Assembly (NCBI GenBank): GCA_008973525.1
Contig: WACJ01000103.1
Location: 682,001-746,000 of the forward strand
Length of the DNA stretch: 64,000 bases
From: Stenopsyche tienmushanensis
Lineage: Eukaryota > Arthropoda > Insecta > Trichoptera > Stenopsychidae
Direction: 5' to 3'
Numbering within the stretch: position 1 is the first letter of the stretch; every line of letters begins with the position of its first letter. Both the position numbers and the translations under genes were made by a program. Shown piece after piece: positions 22,311-34,580 of the stretch. Under the pieces are notes generated by a model. It was not told where the DNA came from. It searched no databases and was given only the letters and a program-made list of their open reading frames with translations.

Positions 22311-23848
22311 AAGTTTGATAGCAAATTTAATTAATTTATCCAAGAAGATATTTTATTTCAGGATTTGTAATTAATATTGAAAAAATTGCCATGGTACTAT
22401 AAGTCTATGAAATAATAAAAGTTAACAATAGGACAACATAAAGGGTCATTATGCATGTTGGCAATTTAAAAGGATATCATCGAACAAATGAGCTTAATTG
22501 AATTTTAATCAATCTTCAAAGTGAATAGTGAATTCTGTTGAAATATTTTATGTATGCAAAAGGTTTGCGATGTATGGGGCAGTGTGTTTACCCTCCCGGG
22601 GAGGACAGCTTGCCTCCCTTTACGACAGGAAGAGGAAAAAATCCCCCTTTTTTTCTTTTTGGGACGAAATTAAAAGAGAACACCAAGTAAAAGGACATCT
22701 TTCGAGGAAGGACGCTGATTAATATTTTCCAGATAAGAAGCATAAAATGAGCGAATGTGTATTAGTGAAGAGATAAACCTGCCCTATCCAACGAGCGAAT
22801 CAGACGAAACATGACCACTAATAACACCAACGACACTTCGAATGAATCGCGTGCATTCCGAAGCGCGGTTATATGGCTAAAATATGAAAACTATAAAAGT
22901 ACCCTGCGTAATTTCGAAATTGTGCTGTTACTCTATGAAAATATTCAACTCCCACAATGTCGGGAGTTCCCCCCCGAGGCCCCTTTGGTCCGACGCAAAC
23001 CTCCCCATCCACCTTTAAATATATTTCCAGCGGAAATTTCACAGCCTTTACTTACCCTCGCTTCAAATACACACAATGAAGCCTCACAAGAAAAATGCAA
23101 CTCAAAGAGGACTTAATTTTTATTTGTAACAGTGCCATAAACTCACATCGCCCGGCGAATAATTTCGATCGTATCGTCTGCGAATCGACAAAGAGCCATG
23201 TAGGCGCGGGCTGTTAACATCATAATAGAGATAACTTTCTGTTTCTTCGGTTTTACGAGGACTCTTATGTCACACGTCGAGGCTGTGTGTGTGTGCTCGA
23301 AGGTTATGGTGTTGCCGAGTTGCCAACAACTGACAACCATCAGTTGGGAAGAAAAAAGTCGTAGCTAAGTATATGGCGTAGAAAAGGAGCCAAAGACTCC
23401 CTACAAGGGGTGGCGAGTACTAAGTATAGTAGAGAGCCGGCTTGTACCTAAATACCACCTAAAAGAAGGGAACGCAGGAAGGCGAAAAGAAGTACAAAAA
23501 AATACCAGAAAAATGGGGGGAGAGCCTCTTCTACACCCATTCTATACAGAAAAGACAACGGATAGCGCCTACGTACAAGCATACCCACCAACACCCTCGC
23601 TCCTATATAGTTGCAAAATAGTATTAAATCCATATACCACGTAATCTTCGATAGAGTACATTTCAATGAAGATTTATTTAATATTTTCTTTAATAAAATA
23701 AATGCGGATCAAAATGAAAATAATACTAACTTCGAATTTATATCTAAGTAAATAAAATAATATAGGCGATCATTTATTAACATCATAAGTGTCAAATGAC
23801 AATAATAAACATAGTAATTTATAGCCGAAAATAAACATAAATCATACA
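22311..23848. other. Intergenic DNA, no supported gene
   Basis: Mostly AT-rich. A short (GT)n run lies at 23284-23294. Frames such as plus 22811-23116 (101 codons) have no recognisable domain. Confidence 0.35.
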
Positions 23849-23852
23849 TTAA

Positions 23853-24093
23853 CAGCTTAACGACCGCATGTTTTTTAAAAAAATTTTGCCGATTTTGGCG
23901 ATTTTGCAGAAAGAAAAGCAAAAAAACTACCATTTCACTAAATTCACTATATTTCGTAAACCACTTGAGGTATTTTAGTAACCCAATAGTTTTTCAATAG
24001 AATGGAATGTATGACGTAGACGTATATAAGAGTCCACGGACAGCAACCAAAGTTTTTCAAAGACTCAAATACGAGTCCGCGGCCGTTAAGCTG
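23853..24093 (+). mobile_element. 241-bp MITE with TTAA TSD (young copy)
   Basis: TIRs are CAGCTTAACGACCGC (left) and GCGGCCGTTAAGCTG (right), flanked by TTAA on both sides (23849-23852 and 24094-24097). It is the same length as, and almost identical to, the copy at 33730-33970; the clearest difference is in the A/T run after GCATGTTTTTTAAAA. The near-identity implies recent spread. The TTAA target suggests mobilisation by a piggyBac-type transposase, although the TIR does not start with the usual CCY. Confidence 0.9.
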
Positions 24094-24103
24094 TTAATAT
24101 TGT

Positions 24104-24510
24104 GTCTTTCAATAAGAACGCTTGAAGTTTATTCGATTATAACGGCCATATTGTTAAAGTAACATCTATCAAATTTATTGTGAATTATTCAATAATCTAT
24201 GGCAAATTATCATGAAAGATTTTAGCACTGAATAATGTGTATAAACTATCGTATTTCATTTTCAAAATCAGTGCTACATTTCGTCAAAAAATCATCTTTA
24301 GCGATGATTAGCATAATCATTCATTCTTCTTCTTCATAGCCAGATTTATGAATCATAGAAAATTTTATCTCCCGAATACGTGCAATCAAACAAAGCCGCA
24401 GCAGACATTTGAATGATTATATATTTCATACTTAATGCCATAAAATATTCTTTTAAATAACAAAAAAATGAGTAGATATCGCATATACAATTTGTTTTAT
24501 TAACTCTTGA
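24104..24510 (+). pseudogene. Tc1/mariner-like element remnant
   Basis: The segment TCTTTCAATAAGAACGCTTG onward is collinear with the better preserved element at 35874-36419 (shared: ATAACGGCCATATTGT, TTGTGAATTATTCAATAAT, AATCAGTGCT). It ends in a decayed copy of the C-terminal coding region and the 3' flank. The right ITR is not visible. The 241-bp MITE abuts its left end. Confidence 0.65.
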
Positions 24511-25689
24511 AATAGATCTAGAAAATTTGTTAAATATGAATTCAGAACGTTCCCCTCGGAATCATTCATATTGTTCATATTCGATATTATTTTTGAGGTC
24601 GATCATTGAGTTTTTAGCTGCGGTCTTGGTATTCGAAGCCCTCGGCAAATCGGAACAATGACAAAAGTTATTGTAGTGCTCATTCGTTTCGCCTCGGTAC
24701 TCAACGCGTATAGGTTTTTTGAGGTCACGCGCGGGTCGCTCGGCAGCAAAGGGTTAACGACTACTTTGTACGGCGAGCGGGCTCATATATTGATATAGAT
24801 GGTCTTACATAATAAATTTGGGATCAACATTTCTCGTATGACCTGTTACGAGTATAATAGGCGGTGGTTCTCAAATAGCGGTGAAGAGGTCTATCGTCGA
24901 GTAATATCGTGGAATATCAAAGGGTTTCGTGTGTGATCCGGCTTGCGGTGGTTAACCAAAGGCAGGGGTCGCCCGAGGGGGCGAAGAGGCGACGGAGGGA
25001 CTCCGCAGGGGGGAGACGGTCCCTCTGATGAATACAACAAGTTTTCCTTCGGTTAATATTTTCCCTTTTGCCTCTCTGCGAAAGTTTCGGGTGCGGCAGC
25101 CATTTTCAAAAGCATTCCCAAATATCATTTCGGTTTGGCTTTGCCGAAGAGAAGAGATGAAATTGTGGGTCCAAAATGGTACATACCTACGGAACTCTGT
25201 GCCATCCCTTTATGTAAGTAAGAAACACCTTTTGTACGCAAAGACAAACTGCGCGTATGTGACGGCGTTCCCATCCGTACTTAAAACTTCCCGTGTGTGC
25301 CAATAATTAATTCACGCCCTTTTTTTAAAACACTTTAAAACAACGTCTTCCTCGACAGCCAAGACGAATTTATTTCGAAAAACATCCCTGAAGAGCCAAA
25401 CCCTCCACATATCCAATACAAACCAATATCCTTTTTGGACTGGATGAAAAAAATCATACTAAACTATGAATTTATAGCTGAAAAACTTATGTATATTTGA
25501 AAAACACTTGATTGTTTCGATGATTAACTTCTAAGAAATGGTACTCAATTTAAAAATAATAACTTATATATCTTATGAAACTCAAGTTTTAAATTTGAAG
25601 AAGATTCTACGCTGTTTAGGATGTGTTTGGCAGCTATAAATAATGAACGTTTTCAGTGAGTTTGTATAAAACTTTTATTTGAACGATCT
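24511..25689. other. Intergenic DNA with a GC-rich tract
   Basis: 24940-25025 is GC-rich (GAGGGGGCGAAGAGGCGACGG-like runs) within AT-rich DNA. No gene or TE end is supported. Confidence 0.35.
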
Positions 25690-26045
25690 CAGTCCTACCA
25701 ATATCAAAGCCGAGCAAGATTCCACTTTGGAAGAGTATGCTCCTTTGTTTAAAACAGTAAAGTATAGGGTGGCAGAATTTAAACGAGGCTATACGAGCTG
25801 CCAAGACGAACATCGGTTGAACAAATGAGGCGACCATGACAAAAATGCCGAAGAACATCCATAAAATGATATTGAATGACCATCGACTGAAAATGCACAA
25901 GATAGCAGATATGGTAAGCATTTAAAAAAATGTTGTACATCGCATATTGCATGAAAATTTGCACATGATAAAGCTGTGCGCATGATGGGTGCCGCTTTTG
26001 CTCACAATGAAACAAAAACAGCATCGTGAGGATATTTCATAGCAA
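25690..26045 (+). pseudogene. mariner transposase fragment
   Basis: The frame near 25715-25800 reads STLEEYAPLFKTVKYRVAEF followed by KRGYTSCQDEHR, corresponding to the mariner STVKNWVAEFKRGRTS region. At 25958-26030 LHMIKLCA, a stop, WVPLLLTMKQKQHREDIS matches the KLCARWVPRLLT block. Frameshifts separate the two parts and the catalytic half is absent. The second block is the better preserved relative of 2098-2155. Confidence 0.7.
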
Positions 26046-26304
26046 TAAACATGCTGTCTTGTGGTTCATTTAAGGGTTTTAAGCATTTATGGTTCAGGAA
26101 TATTACAATACATAATTATTTTTTGTTAATATTGTACAAACGCTATTGAAATGATTTTTTTAAAAATTTAGATTTGTCTTAATTATCTAAAAATACTAAT
26201 AAAAACAGTTTTTACAAGACATTCTGATAAATTCATGCCTAAATAGACTTAGTTATGGCAATAATTTTATGTATAATTTTGTTGTTGTTGTTTTTATACA
26301 AAAA

Positions 26305-26445
26305 AATAAAGCGACTCACTGGTGAGTCGCTTATCAAGGGTGCAAATGAATGTGAATATCAATATGAAATATAATAGATACGGGCTTTGGAATATTTCAA
26401 AATTTCATATGGTGTACTAAATACATATCATCGTAGCGCGCGGGT
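26305..26445 (+). mobile_element. CCTTTCC-family MITE fragment with 24-nt palindrome
   Basis: AAGCGACTCAC/GTGAGTCGCTT form 11-bp arms at 26309-26332. The next segment (ATCAATATGAAATATAATAG, GATACGGGCTTTGG, then CTAAATACATATCATCG) matches parts of the elements at 281, 35189 and 59024. The same palindrome core recurs at 62046-62061. Ends are not resolved. Confidence 0.55.
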
Positions 26446-26859
26446 GTTTTTTAAGACGGTAATCTCTAATGATTATGATTGGATGTAAAATCGAACTGTT
26501 CCACTGTTAATCGCATTGTTTATAATAAAATTTAGCAATTAGTTTTTGATGCCTTTTGAAATTCCATGTGGCAAAATTTCAATGGTTCCGTGTATAACAA
26601 TGCGCTCTAATTATGTGTGCGGATGGAATACAGATTTAGCAGAGTAAATTCTATTAAGAATGTTATAATAGGAGGTTGTTTTGTAATTTATGTGATAATT
26701 CGGTGTGCTGTTTTCCGAATGTTTATAGTGATATATTATCGTTTCCGTTCCCGTCGTCGTGCGTCCTCCCCCTTATTTCTCCCTACGGTTTATATGAAGA
26801 TTTTTTGCGAGATGCGGAGGGATGCTGTTACCCTGTAGAAGATATATAAGGAGGCTTTC

Positions 26860-27020
26860 GGCTGAAACGCCACTCCCGGGTAGGGGTGAAAGGACCGCCA
26901 AGGGTCTGGGGTGGCTCAAGGGGCCCCCCCTAATGCCCTCCGCCCGAGGGCCGGGAGGGCATTAGGAGCGGACGGCTACTGGCAGAAAAGTTTCCGAAGT
27001 CCGGTCTGATGCCCGGGGTG
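26860..27020 (+). other. GC-rich tract with a 12-bp stem-loop
   Basis: CTAATGCCCTCC (26930-26941) and GGAGGGCATTAG (26954-26965) are perfect complements around a 12-nt loop, embedded in GC-rich sequence (AGGGGTGAAAGGACCGCC). It resembles the structured 5' regions of some non-LTR elements, but I cannot name it. Confidence 0.45.
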
Positions 27021-29125
27021 AAGTGGGAGCGGTGCGGACCCGACATATATATATTATATATATTAAATATTAGTGTGGGCAGAGGATAGATTAGTTTTTG
27101 GGTGGCTTTTATCTACCGAGTATACGCGTACAAAAAGAACATATAATGGGTGGGTGTTGTGAGTCACAGATTACAGGTTTTAGTGCTATTAAAGAAATCT
27201 ACTAATATTGCTCCACACACACTGGCCCCCGCGCCCGATGGGCACATCTCTGTGTGTGAACATTCTTTTTCTTCTCTCTCTCTGAGAGATGTCAAAGGAA
27301 CAGATTATACTTGTATATCCTTTATGTTTGATTAAAAAAAAAGTCTCGGACCTTCCTCGACAGTGTATACTAAGTAGAGAATCAATCAACAATCAGGATA
27401 CACTCGATTCCAAAGAACAAAGGAAGTATAGCAACGCAGTTATCTAATTCATGTTCATAACATAATTTGAATCGAATAAATAATATGATCGACAGCCCTG
27501 TGAAAATACAATCAAATGTTCCCAAAAAAAAAAATCGTATTTAACGCGCTGTTCAATTTCTTCCATAAAAGTAAAAAGTGTCATTCAAATGAAACGCCTA
27601 GACATTAACACTATATAATATTTACATATAACGTTTTATTTAAATTTAATATGCCATTTTATTTTAGTATAAAGTAGTACAATTTTAACCATGGCCAATA
27701 CATTTTAAAAATATTTTATTTGGTGTGCATTTTGGTCCCTTTATATTTCGATAATCACTATATTACTTGATTGCTAGAATATATTGTTTGGTATAAATAA
27801 TTAAAAGATAATTCATTAAATTCGATTCCTTGAACTTTTAAAATTCAGACAAAGGAACCTTTAGTAAGGCGAATGTCAAATATCAACACCCCTGGAAGTT
27901 TTCAGGAAGAAGGCAAAATATTATCGATCTGAAAAAAATATCAATTGATAAATGAATGATTTAAATCATAAATTTAAATCATCTATATTAATTAAATTAA
28001 ACAAGAATATAGATCAATAAAACTATGATAATCATGCGGATTAATAATTTTGGACATAAATTCGCTTCAGCAATTATGCGATTAAATATTTTTAAATAAA
28101 CTTCAAATATGAATTTCCCAGAGGTACAATATGTAAATATTAAAGTTTGAGGAGTTCAATGCACGTCAAAAGCTTTCACGTATGAAACTTCACAAATTAT
28201 CATTCGCCGCGCAAATTATTATTTGTTGTGCTTATTAGGGTGGAAATTGCCGGGCAATTACTATGCAATTTCCATGAACATTCAATTTTTATAAATTTAT
28301 ATTATTTTCTCGAGTAATAAATTGGCTCTTAATTGAAATCGGATATTAATTAAGCGATTAGGCGGCAAAAGTCGGATGAAAGTGGACATCGAGGTGGCAC
28401 TGCAGGCTCCCGTATTAAAAATGAAAACTTCACAAAGTAAGTGCAAACTTTTTCGGGAAGGGGGGGTCGGTCGCATTCGTCAACGAGGCGTCGTCCCGGA
28501 GGCTCCGGGGCCGAGCCTTCGGGGTTAACTATTTCGTTTTTAATATTAAGCTATCTTATTAATTTATTTAAGGATAGAAAAATGGAGCGGTAAGGGCGGC
28601 ACGAGTTCTGGGGGCGGTCGCTAGGGGACCGTGGAGGCCCACTCGCGGAGGCAAGTTTGCCCTTGTGGGCGGGATGGGGCGAAGCCCCGGGGAGAACGGG
28701 AGGTTGGGGCACAACTTCCACTCTTATCTTCTTCAGAGGCTTTCATGCCGGGCCGCCAATTTCCTTTTTGAAATATATATAAGACGAAATTTTTATATTC
28801 GGGATACATTTTTTTACAAGGATAGACGACGAGGAACAAATATTTACAACGAAACTTTGGCAAAAAACAATATCAAACTAAAACCTTAAATAAAAAGATA
28901 AATGTAACTTAGTGCTACAATCATTCTGACCAATGTCATTTGTCCTTTGCTAGGTAAGATTTGCTTTTATCTCTTATCTATTCATTTTTGCCTTTGTTCT
29001 TATATTTAGCAAAAAAAAATTACAAGATATTTACTTATTCATTTGAAAAAAAAGTTCAAACCCTTTGAATGCTGACAAATTGACAATGAAAAAGACAAGT
29101 GTCCGTTCATCAAAAAACACCATAA
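27021..29125. other. AT-rich intergenic DNA; possible regulatory block
   Basis: 28190-28440 is non-repetitive with many homeodomain-type cores (TTAATTGAAAT, TTAATTAAGCG) and a CCGGGCAATT word, an enhancer-like texture only. 28450-28720 is GC-rich. A (TA)n-rich palindrome lies at 27044-27070 and a (TC)n run at 27274-27286. No gene found. Confidence 0.3.
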
Positions 29126-29129
29126 TAGA

Positions 29130-29456
29130 CCCATTGATGAGGAATCACGCATATCACACGTTGATTGCGGATATTGTGAATCGGAGACAGAGACAGAGAG
29201 GGTATCATGCGTCTCATCAACTAAAATTTATCGATTAATTTAACAAATGCATTAATTTGATACTAAAACTAAAGCTACACATGTGCATTATATTTTATGC
29301 TATCAAAAGTGTTAAGGTTAATTTATTGATATACAGGATTAATTCACGCTGCGCGATTCTGAGAGAAAAGTGGATTTGTGTAGATGTTATGCGGTGTACA
29401 TACAAATGTAGCATTTACGTTTATGGCAATTTAAAATTAACTCATTAATCAATGGG
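29130..29456 (+). mobile_element. MITE, CCCATTGATGAG family
   Basis: The left end CCCATTGATGAGGAATCACG and the right end CTCATTAATCAATGGG are inverted repeats. The flanks TAGA and TCAA look like decayed TTAA. Internal blocks GTGTTAAGGTTAATTTATTG and TCACGCTGCGCGATTCTGAG are shared with copies at 49066 and 58467 and with the GTCTCT family, so the two MITE types share an interior. Confidence 0.7.
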
Positions 29457-29689
29457 TCAAGACCTACATGTCAGTCTTTATCAATGGCTTTTTCGATGTC
29501 TAACAATTCAATTAATTGAATTTAAACATATTGTTCATACAATGGTTTGAAAAAAGGATCTTAACTCAAGAATTAGTTCAACAATGGGAGTATATGGGAT
29601 TTTCTCGAATCCAAAGACGATTTATTGATGGAAGAGTCTTGGTGTATAAAAATATCATAATGTTAAATGGGCTCAAATTGAAAATATCT

Positions 29690-29826
29690 GAAATCCAGTG
29701 CAGATGAAGTCAGAAAAATGAGGAGAGGCGAGTGGGTCTGGATGGCATAGAATAGAGAGTAGCTAGCGTAGGCCTCGGACGGCACAGCTGAATCGGCTCC
29801 GAAGGCTGATTATGATGATGATGATG
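29690..29826 (+). mobile_element. LINE 3' tail with (ATG)n
   Basis: GTAGGCCTCGGACGGCACAG, then CTGAATCGGCTCCGAAGGCT and a (ATG)5 run reproduce the coding end and trinucleotide tail seen in insect non-LTR elements; the translation reads RVGLGRHS, a stop, IGSEG. Severely 5'-truncated. Confidence 0.55.
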
Positions 29827-32079
29827 GCACACTTGAGGCCGAATCTTGGTCGCGACCCCAATAAGAGAGCCCCTAGTCTTGTTATAGTCACAAGGAGGCG
29901 TGGTATACGAGAGGGTCGGGGTGGGTATCCGAGCTGCCCTCGTGAGCGTTTGGCCGTCGGTAGGATTGCCAGGGGGTGGTCTGGGGGAGGACAGCTCGCA
30001 AGGAGGGAGGGAGGACAAGCTCAAGTTTGGACTTAGAGACAGGCGCGCCTGTCGGGGCCCCAGAGGGAGGGCGGGGGAGGGTCGGCGCCAGGGCCGTAGC
30101 GGCCGCGTGCCGGACAGGGGTGGAACGGACGCCTACCAAATTAAAAGAAAAACAACTAACGAAGAGATGTGTCCGCTTTGTTCTATTTCTCGCATACACA
30201 CGTCTCGCTATAAAACAAACTATCACCGCAATTAAACATCGAGAAGAGATTTTAGCTAAATAAACAGCATTGTTTGCTTATACCTGCGATAAAATACAGA
30301 TTTATTTCATTGTCTTAATTTGGAATTGGGTGAATACAATGCATTTATTCTTATAAATTGAAGAAAAATGATAAGCGACAGGTGTCGTTGTTTGTATGTT
30401 TGTATGTATGTTTGTATGAACTTACATACTCCATGCCAAAAAATACGACACCTCTTTATATTTTAATTTTAAGCCCTTGTTTATGAAAGGGCGTTCATAT
30501 ATATTTGGGTATAAAAAAAATATATTTTATTTAAAAAATATTTGTATCCACTAAGAATTCAAGAAAAGAGTTGTAAGCTATATATTCACCTTTGTACTTA
30601 AAAGCGGGAGATGTGGAATACAGCCCTGGGCCACGAGCGTCGCGTCGCCTCCAAGACGGCGTCCAAAAAGACGGGAAAAATAAATAATAAAAAAATAGGA
30701 GGCCAATAGGAGGAGCAGGAACGCTCGCGTATACCTCGCACTACGGGGGCCACATTGTACAAACGTACATGCCGTGGAAGCTAAAAATGCTTTCTTAAAA
30801 TATAAACAAAATCTCAAATGGACGCTCATCTCTGGCGCAAAGTTGGACCGTGTTTGCGCGTCCACAAACGGAATGGTCATTAATTCGGCGCTTAGGTTCC
30901 GAGCGACCCGCGCAAAATTCGACGTTTGACGGTTGCGAACACATAACCTACATCTTTATGAAATATGTACGTTTTTTTTTATTCGAATATGCGAATCGAA
31001 GCGAAACGCGGCACGTTGCCGTACCTAAAAAAAAAGTAAGACAAAATATCCGTGGGCAATGGAAAAATTGTAAAGAGAAAAACGCGTATCGGAATATAAC
31101 GGATGATGGATACACGTGTAGAGAATCCTGTCAAAACGACTGCTAAAACGTCCTTCACGTTTTAAAATAATTGTTTTCGTACAACGATTGATAATAATAC
31201 AAAACAATTTATATATATATAACCCACGGGATAAGGTTGTTCAAACAATGTTGTTTTTTAAATATGAACGACACGTCTGAAGATGTAATTTGCAAAGAGC
31301 ACGGTCGCATTGCAAGATGGTGGAATGCTCGGAGATGAGTGTGTAATTTGGGAATCCCCGATCAATCATCGTGCGGGGGTCGCGTGTATACACGCGCTAT
31401 GCAGTTATATTTCTTGGCAAAATTGGATACATGTGATTTAGAGTCGCACGCAACAGGTGACACGAGACTTTTGTTTGTTTTCTTGTTGTCGAACTTTCAA
31501 TTTTACTTGGTGCTATTTGAATACTGACATTCGGGTCAAACTTTGCGCACTCACAAACTTCTTCTCTCAATGCCGAAACTCCCACAGCGAAATATGATTC
31601 GGCCAATTATTTACTCCTCTTTGACGCCCGATCGAACCTTATCTTTTGCAATGGTTGCACAAATTCCCTTCACTTCGCACGAGTGCACAGCCTATTATTA
31701 TCTAGCTGAAATTTTGGTATTTTTTTTTATTTCTATTTAAATTTAAATCGTTTCATCAAATCAATAAATATTATTTTTCATTTAATCCTTAGAATGCTAA
31801 AATAAGGGTTGACTGTATTTTTTTTTTCTTTTTTAATATTATGTATAGAATAATTATTACTTTATACTTCAACAAAAATGTAACCTAACCTAATATTTAA
31901 ACATAAATGATAGTAAAATAAAATAAAATAAATTCTAAACATTGATGATTCAATTACTTATGTATAAACATCCCTTTCAAAGCAAAAACTCTCATCAATG
32001 AAAATATTTTGGAAAGATAAAATACAGCATTATGTGTGTGTCTTTAATTTTAGTAACAAAGAATCATATTTGATGAAGC
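29827..32079. other. Intergenic DNA, no supported gene
   Basis: 29880-30130 is GC-rich, with overlapping frames on both strands that are artefacts. A TTTGTATG/TGTATGTT array lies at 30393-30420. TAACCTAACCTAAT at 31881-31894 is a short (TTAGG)n-like word. 30860-31140 is CpG-enriched. I recognise no protein. Confidence 0.35.
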
Positions 32080-32083
32080 TTAA

Positions 32084-32335
32084 GCCCCAAAGGAGTACTA
32101 TCCCAGGGCTTGAGACCCCCCCTCCACTTATTCGAAAGAGCACTCTTATGCATTGAGCTCGGAGACAGACAGAGACAGAGAGACAACGTAGCGCAGTTCG
32201 GTAGACAGAGACAGAGAGCTTCCCCGCATACATCGCACGATTGTATAAATCGTTAGCCCAAATTTATCGACTAATAATGATTTCGATTTCAAGTTTGTTA
32301 TTTGTTTATGCACATAAATGACCGAATATTCTTAA
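32084..32335 (-). mobile_element. TTAA MITE, GTCTCT family
   Basis: Reverse-orientation copy: TTAA (32080-32083), then GCCCCAAAGGAGTACTATCC, a GACAGAGACAGAG-rich segment and ATACATCGCACGATTGTATA, matching 15750-16007 and 55648-55822 in order. The far end is eroded. Confidence 0.7.
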
Positions 32336-33610
32336 GTGTCTTAAATAGACGTAAGATTACCATATCTGCTGATTTTCAACCGGATAACCGTTACGGAATC
32401 TTCGACGCCACTTGTGCGGGCGTACTCTCATTGGATCACTCGAGTACGTACGCAACATTTGCGTGCATTGTTTTCCTAAAAATCAACATCTATTAAACTT
32501 ATGAAAATAAATATTATGATTTGGCAGCAAATTATGTTATAATGCAGATCGTATTCAAGCGTAAATATAATATATTTGTCGTTACCGTACGGTCACACTT
32601 AATTCTAATGGAGTAACTCCTCTATAGCTTAATATTAATAGTAAATCTTAATAATATAAATAAACTGGGACTTACTTGGGATATTTTGCAGAATAGGTTT
32701 ATAGTTGGAGTTAAATTTTGATGTTAGATTTGAGCAATTGAAATTTTGATCTTTTTTGAATCCTTCCAAATCATAGTAATAATGTTGATGAATTGTGTCA
32801 AATTTGTAAATAATAAAAAAAATATATCCTGAAACGTTCAGGATACTCTCTTAGAAGCTACGCACAGGTAAGAAGAAAATATGTGTACTCGCAAAGTTTA
32901 GCGCCCGGCCCTCCCATAAACCCGATCCAGATTTGTTTGCATTTTTATGTACGTATCCGCAATTTATTTGTTGACGTTTTTTTTTCTCTGGGACCCCCCG
33001 AAGACCGTGAACTCGCGATTAAGAGCCCTGACCTCATACATTCGGCTCCCGTTTATATGATAATAAAATAAGGGTCCTCCAAAGCGTGCGTCGGGCGGCG
33101 GGTCTGCGGACCACCGTTTAAGTGGTGGTCCCAAGATGTCAGGACCCATCGAGCTGGCTCCCTGACTCCCTGATTAACTATCAATAGCCCCGCCAGCCGC
33201 AACCCTGACCATTTATCTCGGGCCCGTCTCATTTGTACTTGCCAGCCTTTCTTCTTGGCCGACCCTCACTCTGTTCCGACGTTTTGTCCACCCTCCTCAC
33301 CAGCCTCGCGCTCCTACACCCCTGGATAGTTTTCCGCAAACATCTTTTCGCCCGATGCCGTCATTACCTTAAGTGAGCTATACGGGCACTTAGCCGGTGA
33401 CAAAACCCAAAAACGGAGATTAATTAACACTAGCTTAAGCGTCGACCAATATGGGCGCTGAGACTAAAAGATTGCCTTTGATATTAAGAATGATGGAGAA
33501 AAATACATCAATTCAGACAAAATAATCGCTGTTTACCAGAAAAAATAGGAAGCATTCTAGTCAGATGTGTTTAAATGAACCCTCGATGGTCGATGTTCAA
33601 CTTGCCATAC
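32336..33610. other. Intergenic DNA, no supported gene
   Basis: 33060-33360 is GC-moderate and could hold an eroded retroelement. Frames carry no recognised domain. Confidence 0.3.
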
Positions 33611-34509
33611 CAATGAACAGTATCCCTATATTTTGATCCCACGTGTTTATCAGCCATTTTGTTCAGTCATAGTAAATCCTTTCGATGGAGAGATCGTCGC
33701 GCACTTCCACCATCTCCCATCCATGTTAACACCTTAACGACCGCATGTTTTTTAAAATTTTTTTGCCGATTTTGGCGATTTTGCAGAAAGAAAAGCAAAA
33801 AAACTACCATTTCACTAAATTCACTATATTTCGTAAACCACTTGAGGTATTTTAGTAACCCAATAGTTTTTCAATAGAATGGAATGTATGACGTAGACGT
33901 ATATAAGAGTCCACGGACAGCAACCAAAGTTTTTCAAAGACTCAAATACGAGTCCGCGGCCGTTAAGCTGTTAAAAACACACTGTCATTAGTTCTTTGAC
34001 TTTGCAGAACAATACCGCCGCAAATATCCATTGGAGGGTCATGGGAGTTTATGGTAGTGATGTGATGAGTCGACAACGTGTCACAAAGTGGATTAGGTCG
34101 TTCAGAGAAGGCTGTATTGATAATCATGACAAGGTAAGGAGTGAGAGAATATCAGATTTCAGACGAACTTGTACCAAAAATTTGCGAAATGACCGCCGTG
34201 TGACTCTTGACAACCTTCCTGAAGGATTTACTGACATTTTTCAAAGTGTCCTTAGTGACATTATGTCGGAAAAACTTTGTTACAAGAAGTATTTTGCGAG
34301 ATGGATGCCCAGAATATTCGCGAAAATCGCGTGCCCACCGTGAATTTTTGGAATGTTTTGCACAGGAGGGAGAAGCTTTTCTGGACTCAGAATATAAAAG
34401 ACAATCCAAAAAGAGGCGGCAGGAGTGCTTGATGACCGCTACATCGGAAAAAATTACTGTGACTATGTAAAATGGCCGACAAACACGCGGGACCAAACAA
34501 ACTGACCAC
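33611..34509 (+). mobile_element. mariner relic with ITRs and nested MITE
   Basis: The right end GTGACTATGTAAAATGGCCG and ACAAACACGCGGGACCAAAC mirrors the left-end region GATCCCACGTGTTTATCAGC; TA follows the right end at 34510-34511. The transposase begins after the nested MITE. IHWRVMGVYGSDVMSRQRVTKW (34026-34090) and SFREGCIDNHDKVRSERIS are the HTH domain, then NDRRVTLDNLPEGF, LSDIMSEKLCYKKYFARWMP and a deleted tail YKRQSKKRR. This matches the SETMAR-like mariner branch in order. The catalytic DDD region is mostly gone, and the MITE at 33730-33970 interrupts the 5' part. Confidence 0.8.
33730..33970 (+). mobile_element. 241-bp TTAA MITE nested in mariner
   Basis: TIRs CACCTTAACGACCGC and GCGGCCGTTAAGCTG are flanked by TTAA at 33726-33729 and 33971-33974. 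Length and sequence are almost identical to 23853-24093. It splits the mariner, so it inserted after that mariner was already in place. Confidence 0.9.
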
Positions 34510-34580
34510 TAGAAACAAAAAAATCGTATCTGAAATATAGGAATGGAAGGATTTATAGAGAATAAGTAAAATGATCTTAA

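Noticed and set aside
33060..33360. R1-type LINE 5' region
   Set aside because: Only a general GC-rich texture; no coding motif of a reverse transcriptase or Gag-like protein.
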